A stretch of DNA of 64,000 bases from Aquila chrysaetos chrysaetos (lineage: Eukaryota > Chordata > Aves > Accipitriformes > Accipitridae): NCBI RefSeq assembly GCF_900496995.4, contig NC_044011.1, positions 11,254,041 to 11,318,040 of the forward strand. The letters are read 5' to 3'. A program made the translations under genes and the position numbers. This document shows positions 15,480 to 24,500 of this stretch, piece after piece (the stretch's first letter is position 1; each line of letters starts with the position of its first letter). The notes below the pieces were generated by a model that worked only from the letters and a program-made list of their open reading frames with translations, had not been told where the DNA came from and ran no database searches.

Positions 15480-15801
15480 AGGGGAGCAGCCCTCCGTTTG
15501 ACCGGGAGCATCCTTGCGGGCTGCAGCCCCGCGCCCCGGAGCTGCCCCAAGCGCAGCCGAGCCGCAGCGGGCTGAGCTGCGGGAGGGGGGGGTGTCCCGG
15601 TCTCCGAGAGCCGCGGGGGTCCCCCAGACCCTCAGTGCCGGGGCTTGCCCGGCTTTGCAGCCTCCCCTCCCTCCGCTCGGGTCCCCCTCCCCTGCCTGCG
15701 GGGGGGCAGCGCTGCGGCGGCCGAGCCGCCCGCCCCGGAGGCACCGGCACAAACACGGGGCAGCGGCAGGTGCCTCAGCCGCGGCGCCGGGGCACGGGAG
15801 G

Positions 15802-15856
15802 CGGCCCGGCCCGGCCCGGCCCGGCTCGGCTCGGCTCGGCCCGGCCCGGCCCGGCC
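15802..15856. repeat. CGGCC/CGGCT pentamer array, 4+3+4 units
   Basis: Eleven perfect 5-bp units lie in tandem: four CGGCC, three CGGCT, then four CGGCC. The array is inside the CpG island, about 130-185 bases past the putative minus-strand donor, so it would lie in the first intron. On the minus strand it reads as an arginine/alanine/glycine-rich open frame, which is an artefact of the repeat. Confidence 0.9.
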
Positions 15857-15985
15857 CGGGCGTCCCCCCACGATGCCGCCGCAGCAGGGCGCCCGCAGCG
15901 GGCGCAGGGGCCGGCGGCGACACGCGTGGGCCAGCGGAGGCTCAGCCCCGCGCCCGCAGAGCGGAGGTACCGCCGGGCTGCCTAC

Positions 15986-16073
15986 CTGGTGCGGCGGCGG
16001 GCAGCAGGGCGGCGAGGAGCAGCAGGGCGGCCCAGGGCCGCGGCGGGCGGCGGGGGGCGGCGGGCCCTGCCAT
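15986..16073 (-). CDS. Candidate first coding exon: hydrophobic signal-peptide-like start, phase-1 donor
   Basis: Minus strand. An ATG at 16073-16071 opens 29 codons plus one base, ending at CCAG|GTAGGC, a good donor. The peptide starts MAGPAAPRRPPRPW, with several arginines, then a Leu/Ala core (AALLLLAALLPAAAP), which is the layout of a secretory signal peptide. A phase-1 intron just after the signal peptide is typical of receptors and secreted proteins. No second exon was recognised to the left, so the protein is unidentified. The alternative is strong: GC-rich DNA with GCC and CTG codons makes such peptides by chance, and synteny favours an untranslated first exon of PLAGL1. The frame is open far upstream of this ATG, so the start is a choice of context, not forced. 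Confidence 0.3.
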
Positions 16074-16262
16074 GGGGCCGGGGGCCGCGGGGCGCGGGCG
16101 GCGGGAGCGGCGGCGGGGGGGGGGGGGACGCGGAGCTGCCGCCCGCCCGGCGTCCGTCTCCGCGGGGCTGCCCCGCTCCTTCCTGCGCGCCCCGCCGTCT
16201 CCTCCTCCCGGGCTGCCGGGAGACTGCAGCGGGGCGGCCCCGCGGAGGCGGGCGGGCGTCGG

Positions 16263-16288
16263 CCCCCCCCCCCCCCCCCCCCCCCCCC
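16263..16288. repeat. 26-base C homopolymer
   Basis: An uninterrupted run of 26 C (G on the minus strand), about 190 bases upstream of the putative minus-strand ATG and inside the CpG island. Homopolymers of this length are error-prone in sequencing, so the exact length is uncertain. Confidence 0.85.
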
Positions 16289-16656
16289 GCCCCGGCCCGC
16301 CCGGTACCCGCCGCCCGCCCCGGTACGGCCGCCCCGCCCCGGGCCGTCGGTCCCGGTAGCATCCCCCTGCCCCTGCGTACGGCGCGCTCACCTGGCTGCT
16401 TGGGAAGACTTCGCCCCGGCGAGACGCCGAGCCCTGCGCCCGTCCCTCGGCACCCGCGGGAGTTTCAGGCGGCCCACGCGTGTTACACACGCACCGTGCT
16501 CCCTGTGGTCGCGTCCCCTGTGGCACTGAGCCCTCGCGGCCGGGGTCGGGGTTCAGCCCCGGGCGGGCGCAGGCAGGCACGGCTCGCCCACCACCCTTCT
16601 CCCACGCACGGGGCGGGTGCCCATCCCTCCCACCTGCACCCCAGCTCCTGCCCACG

Positions 16657-17248
16657 CGTCCCGCTTTCGGCTGGGACAGCGTTAATTGCCTTGCTTGTAC
16701 CTGGTACAGCGCTATGTCTTGGCTTCAGTATGAGAAGAATGTTGATAACACACTGCTGTCTTCAGTTGTTGCTAAGTCGTGTTTATACCAAGTCAAGGGT
16801 TTTTCAGCTTCTCATGCCCAGCCAGAGAGAAAGCTGGAGGGGCACAACATGTTGTGAGGGGACACAGCCAGGACAGCTGACCCAAACTGGCCAAAGGGGT
16901 ATTCCATACCGTTTGATGTCATGTCCAGTATGTAAACTGGGGGGAGCTGGCCAGGAGGGGAGATCACTGCACAGGAAATAACTGGGCATTGGTCAGTGAG
17001 TGGTAAGCAATTGCACTGTGCATCACTTGTTTTGGATATTCCAATTCTTTTTTTATTATTGTTGTCATTTTATTGTTATTATCATTATTATTTTCTTTCT
17101 TTCTGTCCTATTATACTGTCTTTATCTTTACCCAGGAGTTTTACTTTTTTTTTTTTTCAATTCTCTCCCCCATCCCACTGCGGGGGGGGGGGGTAGTGAG
17201 CGAGCAGCTGCATGGTGCTTAGCTGCTGGCTGGGGTTAAACCATGACA
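16657..17248 (+). mobile_element. 5' LTR of a degraded ERVL-like provirus
   Basis: About 592 bp, colinear with the solo LTR at 52129-52707 along its whole length. Shared blocks include TTTCGGCTGGGA near the start, AGCTTCTCATG, GAGAAAGCTGGAGGGGCAC, ACCCAAACTGGCCAAAGGGG, a T/A-rich TTATTATTG stretch, a G-run, and the end GGGGTTAAACCAYGACA. The 3' end is ..CA at 17247-17248, followed by 8 bases and a primer-binding site, which fixes the orientation. The first bases are CG where the other copy has TG. The ATTAAA polyadenylation-like signal of the other copy reads ATTATA here (17110-17115). The left edge touches the CpG island, and no target-site duplication could be assigned because the 3' end of the provirus is missing. 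Confidence 0.88.
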
Positions 17249-17256
17249 GTCTTTTT

Positions 17257-17274
17257 TGGCACCCAACGTGGGGC
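17257..17274 (+). promoter_or_regulatory. Retroviral primer-binding site, tRNA-Lys-like
   Basis: TGGCACCCAACGTGGGGC begins 8 bases after the LTR end. It matches the complement of the 3' end of tRNA-Lys(1,2) except for one base (A instead of G at the fifth position). This is where minus-strand DNA synthesis would have been primed. Class III (ERVL) elements were named for a leucine primer, so a lysine-type site beside an ERVL-like pol is worth noting. Confidence 0.75.
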
Positions 17275-17324
17275 TCAAAGGGTTGAGATAACGACAGATC
17301 TGACTGGAATGCATTAGAACAAGT

Positions 17325-17807
17325 TTGTTACAAGCATTCATTATATTGGTTCAATGGTCCCTGCTGGCAATGTTGATTTATTTGCTCTCAAAGTTGGTGT
17401 GCTTGTTAAAGTTGCATTTTGTAATACCTTACTTGCAGTATATGCTCCCTGTTGTGCTGTTTATCACCTGTGGGAACTGGGCTAAAGTTATGTTATTGTA
17501 CTTTGTAACACTGGCTTATGATACGATAGAATTGCTGGTCATGAAACTAATCTGGTATTTGTACTCAGCATTGCCGTCACCTCTGTACTGCGGGAGCCAT
17601 CTACCAGAAACTATTAATAATTACACCTTTTACCTTTTCTCCTCAGAGAGCCAATCCACAGAGGAGACACCTCCCTTCATCTTCCCCTTCTCCTCCAGAC
17701 GAAGTCCAATGCACACAACACACATGGTGGAAGTTTGTATGGAACGCACCATCATCGTATGCCAACCCATTGGCAGTACTGACCTGGAAAAGACGAAGAG
17801 GCACTGA
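17325..17807 (+). CDS. 160-codon hydrophobic ORF in the ERV leader, function unknown
   Basis: Open from ATG 17325 to a stop at 17805-17807, starting about 50 bases after the primer-binding site and before the gag remnant. The first half is strongly hydrophobic, with roughly three membrane-like segments at residues 3-31, 32-49 and 52-80. It then turns polar, with an NYTF glycosylation sequon near residue 98, a Ser/Thr/Pro-rich part and a basic end (EKTKRH). I do not recognise the protein family. It is uninterrupted although downstream gag and pol carry stops, which is suggestive. However, an AT-rich, pyrimidine-rich stretch readily gives hydrophobic frames by chance, so coding status is uncertain. 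Confidence 0.3.
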   Translation: MLQAFIILVQWSLLAMLIYLLSKLVCLLKLHFVIPYLQYMLPVVLFITCGNWAKVMLLYFVTLAYDTIELLVMKLIWYLYSALPSPLYCGSHLPETINNYTFYLFSSESQSTEETPPFIFPFSSRRSPMHTTHMVEVCMERTIIVCQPIGSTDLEKTKRH

Positions 17808-17959
17808 TGATGAATGAAATGGCTCACCAGCTCTGGCAATACGAAGAAAATCTCTCTTCCTCCCTATAAGCCTGAGACTCAGCTGTGGAAAAACCGTGCA
17901 AAAAGTCCAAAAACTGATCGAAAATTCATCTCAGTGATTAGGAGTGAGCGTTCCTCTGC

Positions 17960-18240
17960 TCAAGAGAGAATATAGAAGGTACACACCACAAGGTGCCCTG
18001 TGGTTTTACCTGCATGGCCACAGAGAGGACATGAGGAAGTGGGATGGAAAACCTACCTCGGTCCTAGATGCACGGGTACGTGAGTTGTGAGGAAAAACCA
18101 CCACAAAAGGGGATTCTTCCAGGAAAAATGCCGCTCCAGTTTCCAGACAGAGTAGAAGGGCTGATCTTACTTCTGATACTCTTGAAGGGACTTCTAAGTC
18201 ATTTTTACAAGAAGTGAGTAACAAATATTCTGTCCAGGAT
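17960..18240 (+). pseudogene. gag C-terminal remnant of the ERVL-like element
   Basis: In the frame covering about 17970-18240 the sequence reads as a gag-like tail, with segments such as LWFYLHGHREDMRKWDGKP, followed by a basic Ser/Thr-rich part. It lies between the leader and the protease, as expected for a gag end. It contains in-frame stops, including TAG at 18241, just before the protease frame. Most of gag (matrix and capsid) is missing. The assignment rests mainly on position, and residue similarity is only moderately convincing. Confidence 0.45.
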
Positions 18241-18264
18241 TAGAAGGGCCCTGCCTCCAGCCAG

Positions 18265-18561
18265 GTGGAGGAAAGGGATAACCGGGTCTATTGGACTGTG
18301 TGGATTCGATGGCCTGGCACGTTAGACCCACAGGAGTACAAGGATCTGGTAGACACCGGCGCACAGTGTACTCTAATGCCATCAAGTTGTAAAGGGGCAG
18401 AACTCATTTGTATTGCTGGTGTGACAGGGGGATCCCAACAGCTAACTGTACTGGAGGCTGAAGTAAGTCTAACTGGGAATGAGTGGCAGAAACACCCCAT
18501 TGTCACTTGTCCAGAGACTCCGTGCATGCTTGGCATAGACTACCTAGAGAGGGTATTTTAA
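18265..18561 (+). pseudogene. Retroviral aspartic protease segment of the ERVL-like element
   Basis: The frame carries LVDTGAQCTLMPS, with the catalytic D-T-G at 18352-18360 (residue 30 from the first Met). A CMLGIDYL segment near the end matches the GxxxL-type C-terminal block of retroviral proteases. The active-site triad is intact. The fold would normally be released from a gag-pro-pol polyprotein, so the Met at 18265 need not be a real start. A stop at 18559-18561 separates it from the RT frame. As an isolated piece of a dead element it is not expected to be functional. Confidence 0.75.
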
Positions 18562-18601
18562 GGACCCAAAGGGGTATCGATGGGCTTTTGGTATAGCTGC
18601 C

Positions 18602-19466
18602 TTGGAGACGGAGGGAATTAAACAGCTGTCTACCCTGCCTTGTCTCTCTCAAGACCCTTCAGTTGTGGGGTTGCTGAGGGTTGAAGAACAAAAAATGCCA
18701 GTTGCTACCACAACGGTGCACTGGCAGCAATATCACACCAACCGAGACTCCCTGATTCCCACCCATAAGTTGATTCGCCAACTGGAGAGCCAAGGAGTCA
18801 TCAGCAAAACTCGCTCACCCTTTAAGAGTTCCATATGGCCGGTGCGAAAGTCTAATGGAGTGTGGAGACTAACAGTTGACTATCGTGGCCTGAATGAAGT
18901 CACAGCACCGCTGAGTGCTGCCGTGCCGGACATGCTAGAACTTCAATATGAACGAGAGTCAAAGGCAGCCAAGTGGTACACCACAGCTTACATCGCTAAT
19001 GCATTTTTCTCAATCCCTCTGGCACCAGAGTGCCAGCCACAGTTTGCTTTCACTTGGAGGGGCATCCAGTACACCTGGAATCAACTGCCCTAAGGGTGGA
19101 AACACAGCCCCACCATTTGCCATGGACTAATCCAGACTGCACTGGAGGAGGGTGAAGCTCCAGAACACCTGCAATACATTGATAACATCATCTTATGGGG
19201 CAAAACAGCAGAAGTTTTTGAGAAAGGGAAGAAAATAATCCAAAACCTTCTGAAAGCTGGTTCTACCATAAAACAAAGTAAGGTCAAGGGGCCTGCACAG
19301 GAGATCCGGTTTTTAGGAATAAAATGGAAAGATCGACGTCATCAGATCCCAATGGACTTGATCAACAAAATAGCAGCTATGTCTCCTCCGACTAATAAAA
19401 AGGAAACATAGGCCTTCTTAGGTGTCGTGGGTTTTTGGTGAATGCATATTCCAAATTACAGACCTC
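18602..19466 (+). pseudogene. Reverse transcriptase of the ERVL-like element, inactivated
   Basis: One reading frame carries the RT blocks in order: a WPVRKSNGVWRLTVDYRGLNE region, a lysine-tryptophan-tyrosine region with the first catalytic block, AFTWRGIQYTWNQLP, the YxDD box, then FLGIKW and GVVGFW. It is clearly dead. TAA at 19091-19093 interrupts the LPQG block. The second Asp of YxDD is an Asn codon (AAC, 19184-19186). TAG at 19409-19411 and TGA at 19439-19441 follow in the same frame. In the first catalytic block an Asp-to-Ile type change also appears, reading TAYIANAFFSIPL. The sequence ends before RNase H. The stops look like point substitutions, which fits long neutral decay. Confidence 0.88.
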
Positions 19467-19469
19467 TCT

Positions 19470-20440
19470 CAATCTCCACAGCACCTTGTAGCACTTTATC
19501 TCCCTTTCCCTCTCTCTTGTTCCATCAGAGCCTCCCTTCTGTCTTTGCTACGCAGCGCTCCTTTATCTTTCTCTCTGCCATCGAGGGTGTCTCCGTTCGG
19601 TTCCTCTCTCAGTCATCTGTAGTTTGCCTAGATACCCTCCTGAGACTCCAAGACCCTCACAGTGTCTCCAAGTCTTCTTTTCTCACCCTGCCCCCTCCTA
19701 ATTCCTCTACCCTCTATAACAATGTCTTCTGAGTCCTTTCCTGTACTCCACAGCTCTCTTGTAGCACTTCAGCTTCCTTTCAATTTTATTTTGTTGTGCT
19801 CTTCAGAGCGCTCTTATCTTACTCTTCGCCATTTAGGATGCCTCCATTCAGACCCCAACCCCCTGACAACATCTGTACTTTGTCACAATCCCCTTCAGAG
19901 TTCCTCATTGTTATCTCCGAGGCTGCTTGGGTCTCTCAGGCCCCCTCGGGACTCCTCTGCTGCCTTTGCCAAGCTCTCGCGAGACATCCCCTATGCCCTA
20001 GAGCCCCGTTTTAGCTCGGGAGGATACTTTGCACCCCTCTTTTCCCCTCAGAACCCTTCCTGAGTCTGCATCCATTACCCCAGTCGGTCTTTCTGTCCTC
20101 TCATCCATTTGGCATGCCTCTGCAGGGTCCCCAGTCCCTTGAGGACATCTGTACTTTGTTCAATTCCCTTGTGAGCTCACTGCATCCCTAAGCCTTCTTT
20201 GGTTTCTCTGGCCCCTTCAGGACCTCTCTAATCCCTGTGACAATGCCTCTTGCTCTGTCAGAACCTTTTCCAAAGCCATCTTTGTGCTCCAGAGCAGTCT
20301 TTTTGTTTTCTGTCTTATATTAATCTTCCGTTTGGTATCTGGTACCCCGAAAATGTCTATAGTCAGCTCAGATCTCCTCTTGGGTTTTTCAGAGGAGGTG
20401 ATAGCCTTCATCTATTTTTATTGACACATCTCCCATGGTT
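19470..20440 (+). repeat. Pyrimidine-rich degenerate tandem repeat, about 3-4 units of 210-280 bp
   Basis: The strand is C/T-rich throughout. Related segments begin near 19555, 19805, 20083 and 20290. The clearest pair is ACATCTGTACTTTGT at about 19869 and about 20145, 276 bases apart, with similar flanks such as CATTTAGGATGCCTC versus CATTTGGCATGCCTC. A fourth unit, with CCGTTTGGTATCTGG, is weaker. It starts exactly where the provirus breaks off. I do not recognise a named repeat family. It could be a diverged satellite-like array or part of an unfamiliar transposon. Confidence 0.5.
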
Positions 20441-20949
20441 TTTTTTGTTTTGTTGTGCAATTTATTTCTCTTCTAGCTACTTCAGTGTTAATTAGGCTGC
20501 TTCATACAGTTTCTGATACATTTCTTGTAGTTCCATGTTTTTTTGGTGTTTTCTCTCTTTGGGACTCATCTAGTTCTCTTAAGGGAGTCAGTCGGAGAGA
20601 CCATCAAGGTGACTGAATTGCTGGCAATTTACCATAAATAATTTACTTTGCAAGCAGAGATATTTTTGAGAAGGGATTCTTATGGGATCTAATTCTGCTT
20701 TGTCATTCAGTCCTATCCAGAAGGTAGTTCTGCTAGAAGTTAGGTGGGATGCACAGTCTTGCTAGAAATGAAGCATAACCCCATAGCATTTTGGGTTTTT
20801 TACAGGAACTAAAGCACATCACTTTGGGGTTCTCAGTTGTAACAGTTGAGATACCATGAAAACGTGTTCAGTACAGCCAGAAGCATTAGCACATCTGCCA
20901 GTCCCTTTTGGGAGCCTGAGGTATTGTAGCACTGGGGATTTGATTTCCT

Positions 20950-20967
20950 CCCCCCCCCCCCCCCCCC
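20950..20967. repeat. 18-base C homopolymer
   Basis: An uninterrupted C run followed by AAAG. The length may be inexact for sequencing reasons. Confidence 0.85.
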
Positions 20968-21481
20968 AAAGTAGAACTATATGGGGGATCTCTTATCTTG
21001 CTGATTTTTCTATCATAAATGAAACTTTAAAAACAAAAGTTAAAATTGTATAACTTACAAATTGTCTTGCATTGCTTAAACTTGCCAAATAGCTATAGCC
21101 TATAATTTATTAGGTGTACTTAAGCAGTTCGGTATTTGTTCTACATCTTTAGAAAGAGAGGCAACCAAATGTTACGAGGATTTTCCCAGATATTTTGATG
21201 GTGTGCTTGTGCCCCCCAGCGCAGGTTTGCCTGCTGGTCGTTAAGCATGGTGATGGTACGGGGCCAGCCCTGTGTCGGGAGGCTCCTGGCTCTGTCTCCA
21301 GTGGGTGCCCCGCAGGTGGGGCAGCAAGGGCTGCCTGGTGGGGAGAGTGTGGGGCCAAGGAGGAGGAGGTTTGTGCCCTGGGGAGTTGGTCCCAGCGCGG
21401 GAGTGGAGGGGGAACAGCAGAGCCTGAGCAAGAGACATGGCACCATCCCCTGGCACGCTTCCCCTCTGTGGGGCAGCCGGT

Positions 21482-21575
21482 GCAGATTATCTGGTGTGGG
21501 TCAGTTATGCAGAGTGGATTATCTGTTGCAGGTTATCCCAGGTGAGTTACCTGCTGGGGATTACCTGGGTGGCCA
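21482..21575. repeat. Degenerate 14-20 bp minisatellite
   Basis: Successive variants of a G-ATTAYCTG core occur in tandem (GATTATCTGGTG, CAGTTATGCAGAG, GATTATCTGTTGC, GTTATCCCAGG, GTTACCTGCTGG, ATTACCTGGGTGG). The spacing is irregular, about 14-20 bases. Confidence 0.55.
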
Positions 21576-24500
21576 CCCTGGTGTAGGACAACCCCACGTG
21601 GGTTTTTTTCCACATGGGTTTTTTCCATGTGCCCACGGCTCTGCCCCCACTTGCCTGCTGCTGGGGGACCAGCACAGAGCTGGCTCTGAAGTCTCAGGCT
21701 ACACCTCTGCTGCTGGACGTACCTGCTCCAGGGATTCCAGCCTCACTCACTGCTCCAGCCTTCCCACCCGAGCTGCTCAGACCCCCTTGCCCACGGAAGC
21801 ACACTGGTGGTGTCCCTGCTGCTAACAGTGGGCACGCGGTCTCCTTCGGATGTTACATGTGTGTGTGTTTTGTCAATTTGGTGTCTGAAATGAGGGGAAG
21901 ACAGTATTAACTGGTGAGCTGAATGGGATTTTTATAGCAAAATGCTGTGGGCTGGTGATGTTACGGTGCGATGGTGTTGGAGGGCTCTGTGCGGCATGGG
22001 GAGCCGAACCTGGTGCCCGCTCATCCACACTGGGTATGGGGCAGCCCCCTGCAGAACTGTATCTGGGTTTTGTTTCGGAGCAAGGTGATCACTGCACCCC
22101 AGTCGGGAGTCTGGGAGTGGGCTGAGATTTAAGCAGCCATGTGCAAGGTGGGGACCGTAGCCTAGCACTGAAGCAGGGAGCCAAATTACGCGGTGGCATA
22201 CGCACAGCATGACAAGCAGAGAGAGCTGGTCCCAGCCCTTTGCTGTGGGGGGTCTCCAGAAAACTGCCTTTCACTACTCCTGGAATATTTCCTCCTAGAA
22301 CCTGACTGCTAGAGCCTGGGAGAGGCTTTTAAAAACAAAGCAGCATATTAAAAAGAAGGAATCTCTAGATGACAGGGTTTCAGACAGCTCACAGTAAGGC
22401 ACATCTGTAATACCACATGGTCAATATATTGCTGCCTGTTGCAGCCTGTTGGCTTTGCATTGAAGTGACCAACATTGGCAACTTTGTCCTCTTCTTGCTT
22501 TTCACTGTTCCCATCATGGCTCTGAATGCTGCCATGAGCAGCACTGCTACCTTGTCCCCCTTTGGCTTTGATTCTCCCCTTCCTGAGGGTCCTCCTCAAG
22601 GATGGGGGCTGCAGTGCAATAGTGGCAGTCATGCAGTGGGGTATTGAGCTTAGCTAGCTTTGTACGTTAAATGCCACCTGAGCCTTGGGTGCAGATTTTA
22701 AAGGCCTTTTCTGGATTATGAATCAAGGACTGACTTGAACACTGACTAGTTAAAGACATATGCAATTCTCACCTGGGGCAGCAGCTGTTCCTGAGGTAAG
22801 GTAAACTGCACTAGCAAGACATGGCAGCTAGGGGAAAAAAAAAAACCCACACCCAAACTGAGAGATCTGAATATTTGGGTCAAAAGTTTTAGCAAATAAA
22901 CCTGGGTAAAGATCTATTAGAGTCTGGGATCTCAGCATCACAGAAATCCAAATCCTGCCTAAAATCTGTAGCAAGAGCCTTTCTGCATGAGGAAGGCCCT
23001 GTTGGACATGGTGCCATTTGGGAATTGCAGCGGATGTAGGTACTGGACAAAGTGGCTGTGCCAGTACTCCTTGACAGGGATGTCTGAGCTTGTCCTCAGG
23101 AGCAAATGGTACCTGGCAAGGCAGGAGGCACAGCACCCGCATGCCCCTCCAGCACCCACATGCCCCCCACCCCCCAGCTGGTCATGGCTGGCAGAGGGAA
23201 GGCAGAGGACCCTCCATGGGAGCTGACGTTGCTCAGCAGGCTCAAGCCCACCTGGTGCTTTTTAAATAATAGCTCTGAATAAGGAAAACCATTGCACTTT
23301 CCACCTGGAGGGAAAATGGTGTATATACTGGAAAGGGTGAATCTTTGCAGAGTTCACAAATCTGGAAGGGTTTACATTTCTCTCAGTTGTTTCTTGCCTG
23401 CTCACCCAGTGCAAGTGCATCCAGGGGAGACAAGAGCATTAAATATGCAGGAGTGCAGCCATCTGCCTGGATGAAACTACCCACCCCGCTCACCTGTACG
23501 TGCTGTACAGCCTTGGAGGTTTTTCATTTAAAACGCAGAATTCCACTGAGAATGTGAATTACTCAGGAATCAACCAGGATGCCATGTTTCAATGAACATG
23601 GACTTGTTCCTATGGTAATGTGGAATTTGTTTTTTTGCAGGAAAGGCATTTTCTGTAATTAGCCCAGCTGACATTAGTGTAACATCTAAGATTAAATTAT
23701 AGCCGAAACCAAGACAAGGGATATTTGAGATGGTTGATACTTTCTCTCCTGTTTGTGCAAATGCTTCTTTCTCAAGCCACTTGAGGCCAGACAAATAATC
23801 ACTGTACACTGGAGAATCCCTGAGCACAGAAGAGGTAGCATACCAGCAGCTTGCTTTCTGGATTTCTAAAAAAATCATTGGAGCAGGTCCTCAGCTGGCA
23901 CAATCTAGCAGAGCTGCTTGCCTCATCTCCTTTCATCCTCTTTTGAGCTCTGCTAATTATACCAGCTAATGAAACAGCTTTTGCATTTGGCAAACAAACT
24001 TACTCACTCTTGACTTGTAGAATGTTTGTCATTAATGCAAATGCAAGATAGCTGTAGCCTCTGGGGTAGAAATGGTAATCCCAACAGTTTGTAGAGACAG
24101 GGTTATAAACAGAAGAGACAGACAGAGGCATGCAAAAAGAATTTTAGTAAGCCAAGTTGCCCAGATATTTATAGGGAACCTCAAGGGTTCCATACAGAGA
24201 GTTTCTCTCTGCAATCCGGAGCACTGGCTGCAGCTCTCTTGGACATAAGCAAGCAGGAGTTGGCCCCAGCATCAGTACAGGTATGGATGTGGCAGCATGG
24301 GCTACGATACAGGCATGGTTCAGCAGCTAAAGCCACATCTGCTGTGATGAGTGTCTCAGCAAGCTAGCTTCCACACAAGCTGCAATCACAGCTTTGGAGG
24401 CAAGTGAAAACATAGCAGCCTTTCACTGAATTCCAGTGACATTTGCTTTATTCATGCACAAGGAAGTAGGACTGCTGCATTAAACACTGCTAAAAGAGTT

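Larger units (their letters stand above)
15480..16640 (-). promoter_or_regulatory. CpG-island promoter of a minus-strand gene (PLAGL1 candidate)
   Basis: Seen: about 1.1 kb of extremely GC-rich, CpG-dense DNA, with a pentamer array (15802-15856), a 13-base G run (16115-16127) and a 26-base C run (16263-16288). There is no TATA element, as is usual for CpG-island promoters. A good splice donor at 15986/15985 on the minus strand suggests transcription leftwards. Known: in mammals PLAGL1 is the neighbour of SF3B5, on the same strand, with its 5' end some tens of kb away. Inferred: the roughly 31-kb spacing and shared orientation make this a candidate PLAGL1 promoter. No PLAGL1 coding exon is in the window, so the identity is open. 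Confidence 0.6.
17249..19466 (+). mobile_element. Internal region of a truncated ERVL-class provirus
   Basis: The order is primer-binding site, leader with a hydrophobic open frame (17325-17807), gag remnant (about 17960-18240), protease (18265-18561) and reverse transcriptase (18602-19466). The element stops inside the reverse transcriptase, just after the block that reads GVVGFW. RNase H, integrase and the 3' LTR are absent. At about 2.2 kb it is much shorter than a full internal region, and most of gag is missing too. The RT reading, including AFTWRGIQYTWNQLP, is the class III (ERVL) type common in birds. The sequence after 19466 is an unrelated pyrimidine-rich repeat, so the 3' boundary is a deletion or rearrangement junction. 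Confidence 0.85.

Noticed and set aside
15514-16981. Very long overlapping frames (up to 448 codons) on both strands of the CpG island
   Set aside because: They are rich in Pro, Arg, Ala and Gly, occur in several frames at once and run through homopolymers and the pentamer array. This is what stop-poor CpG-rich DNA gives by chance.
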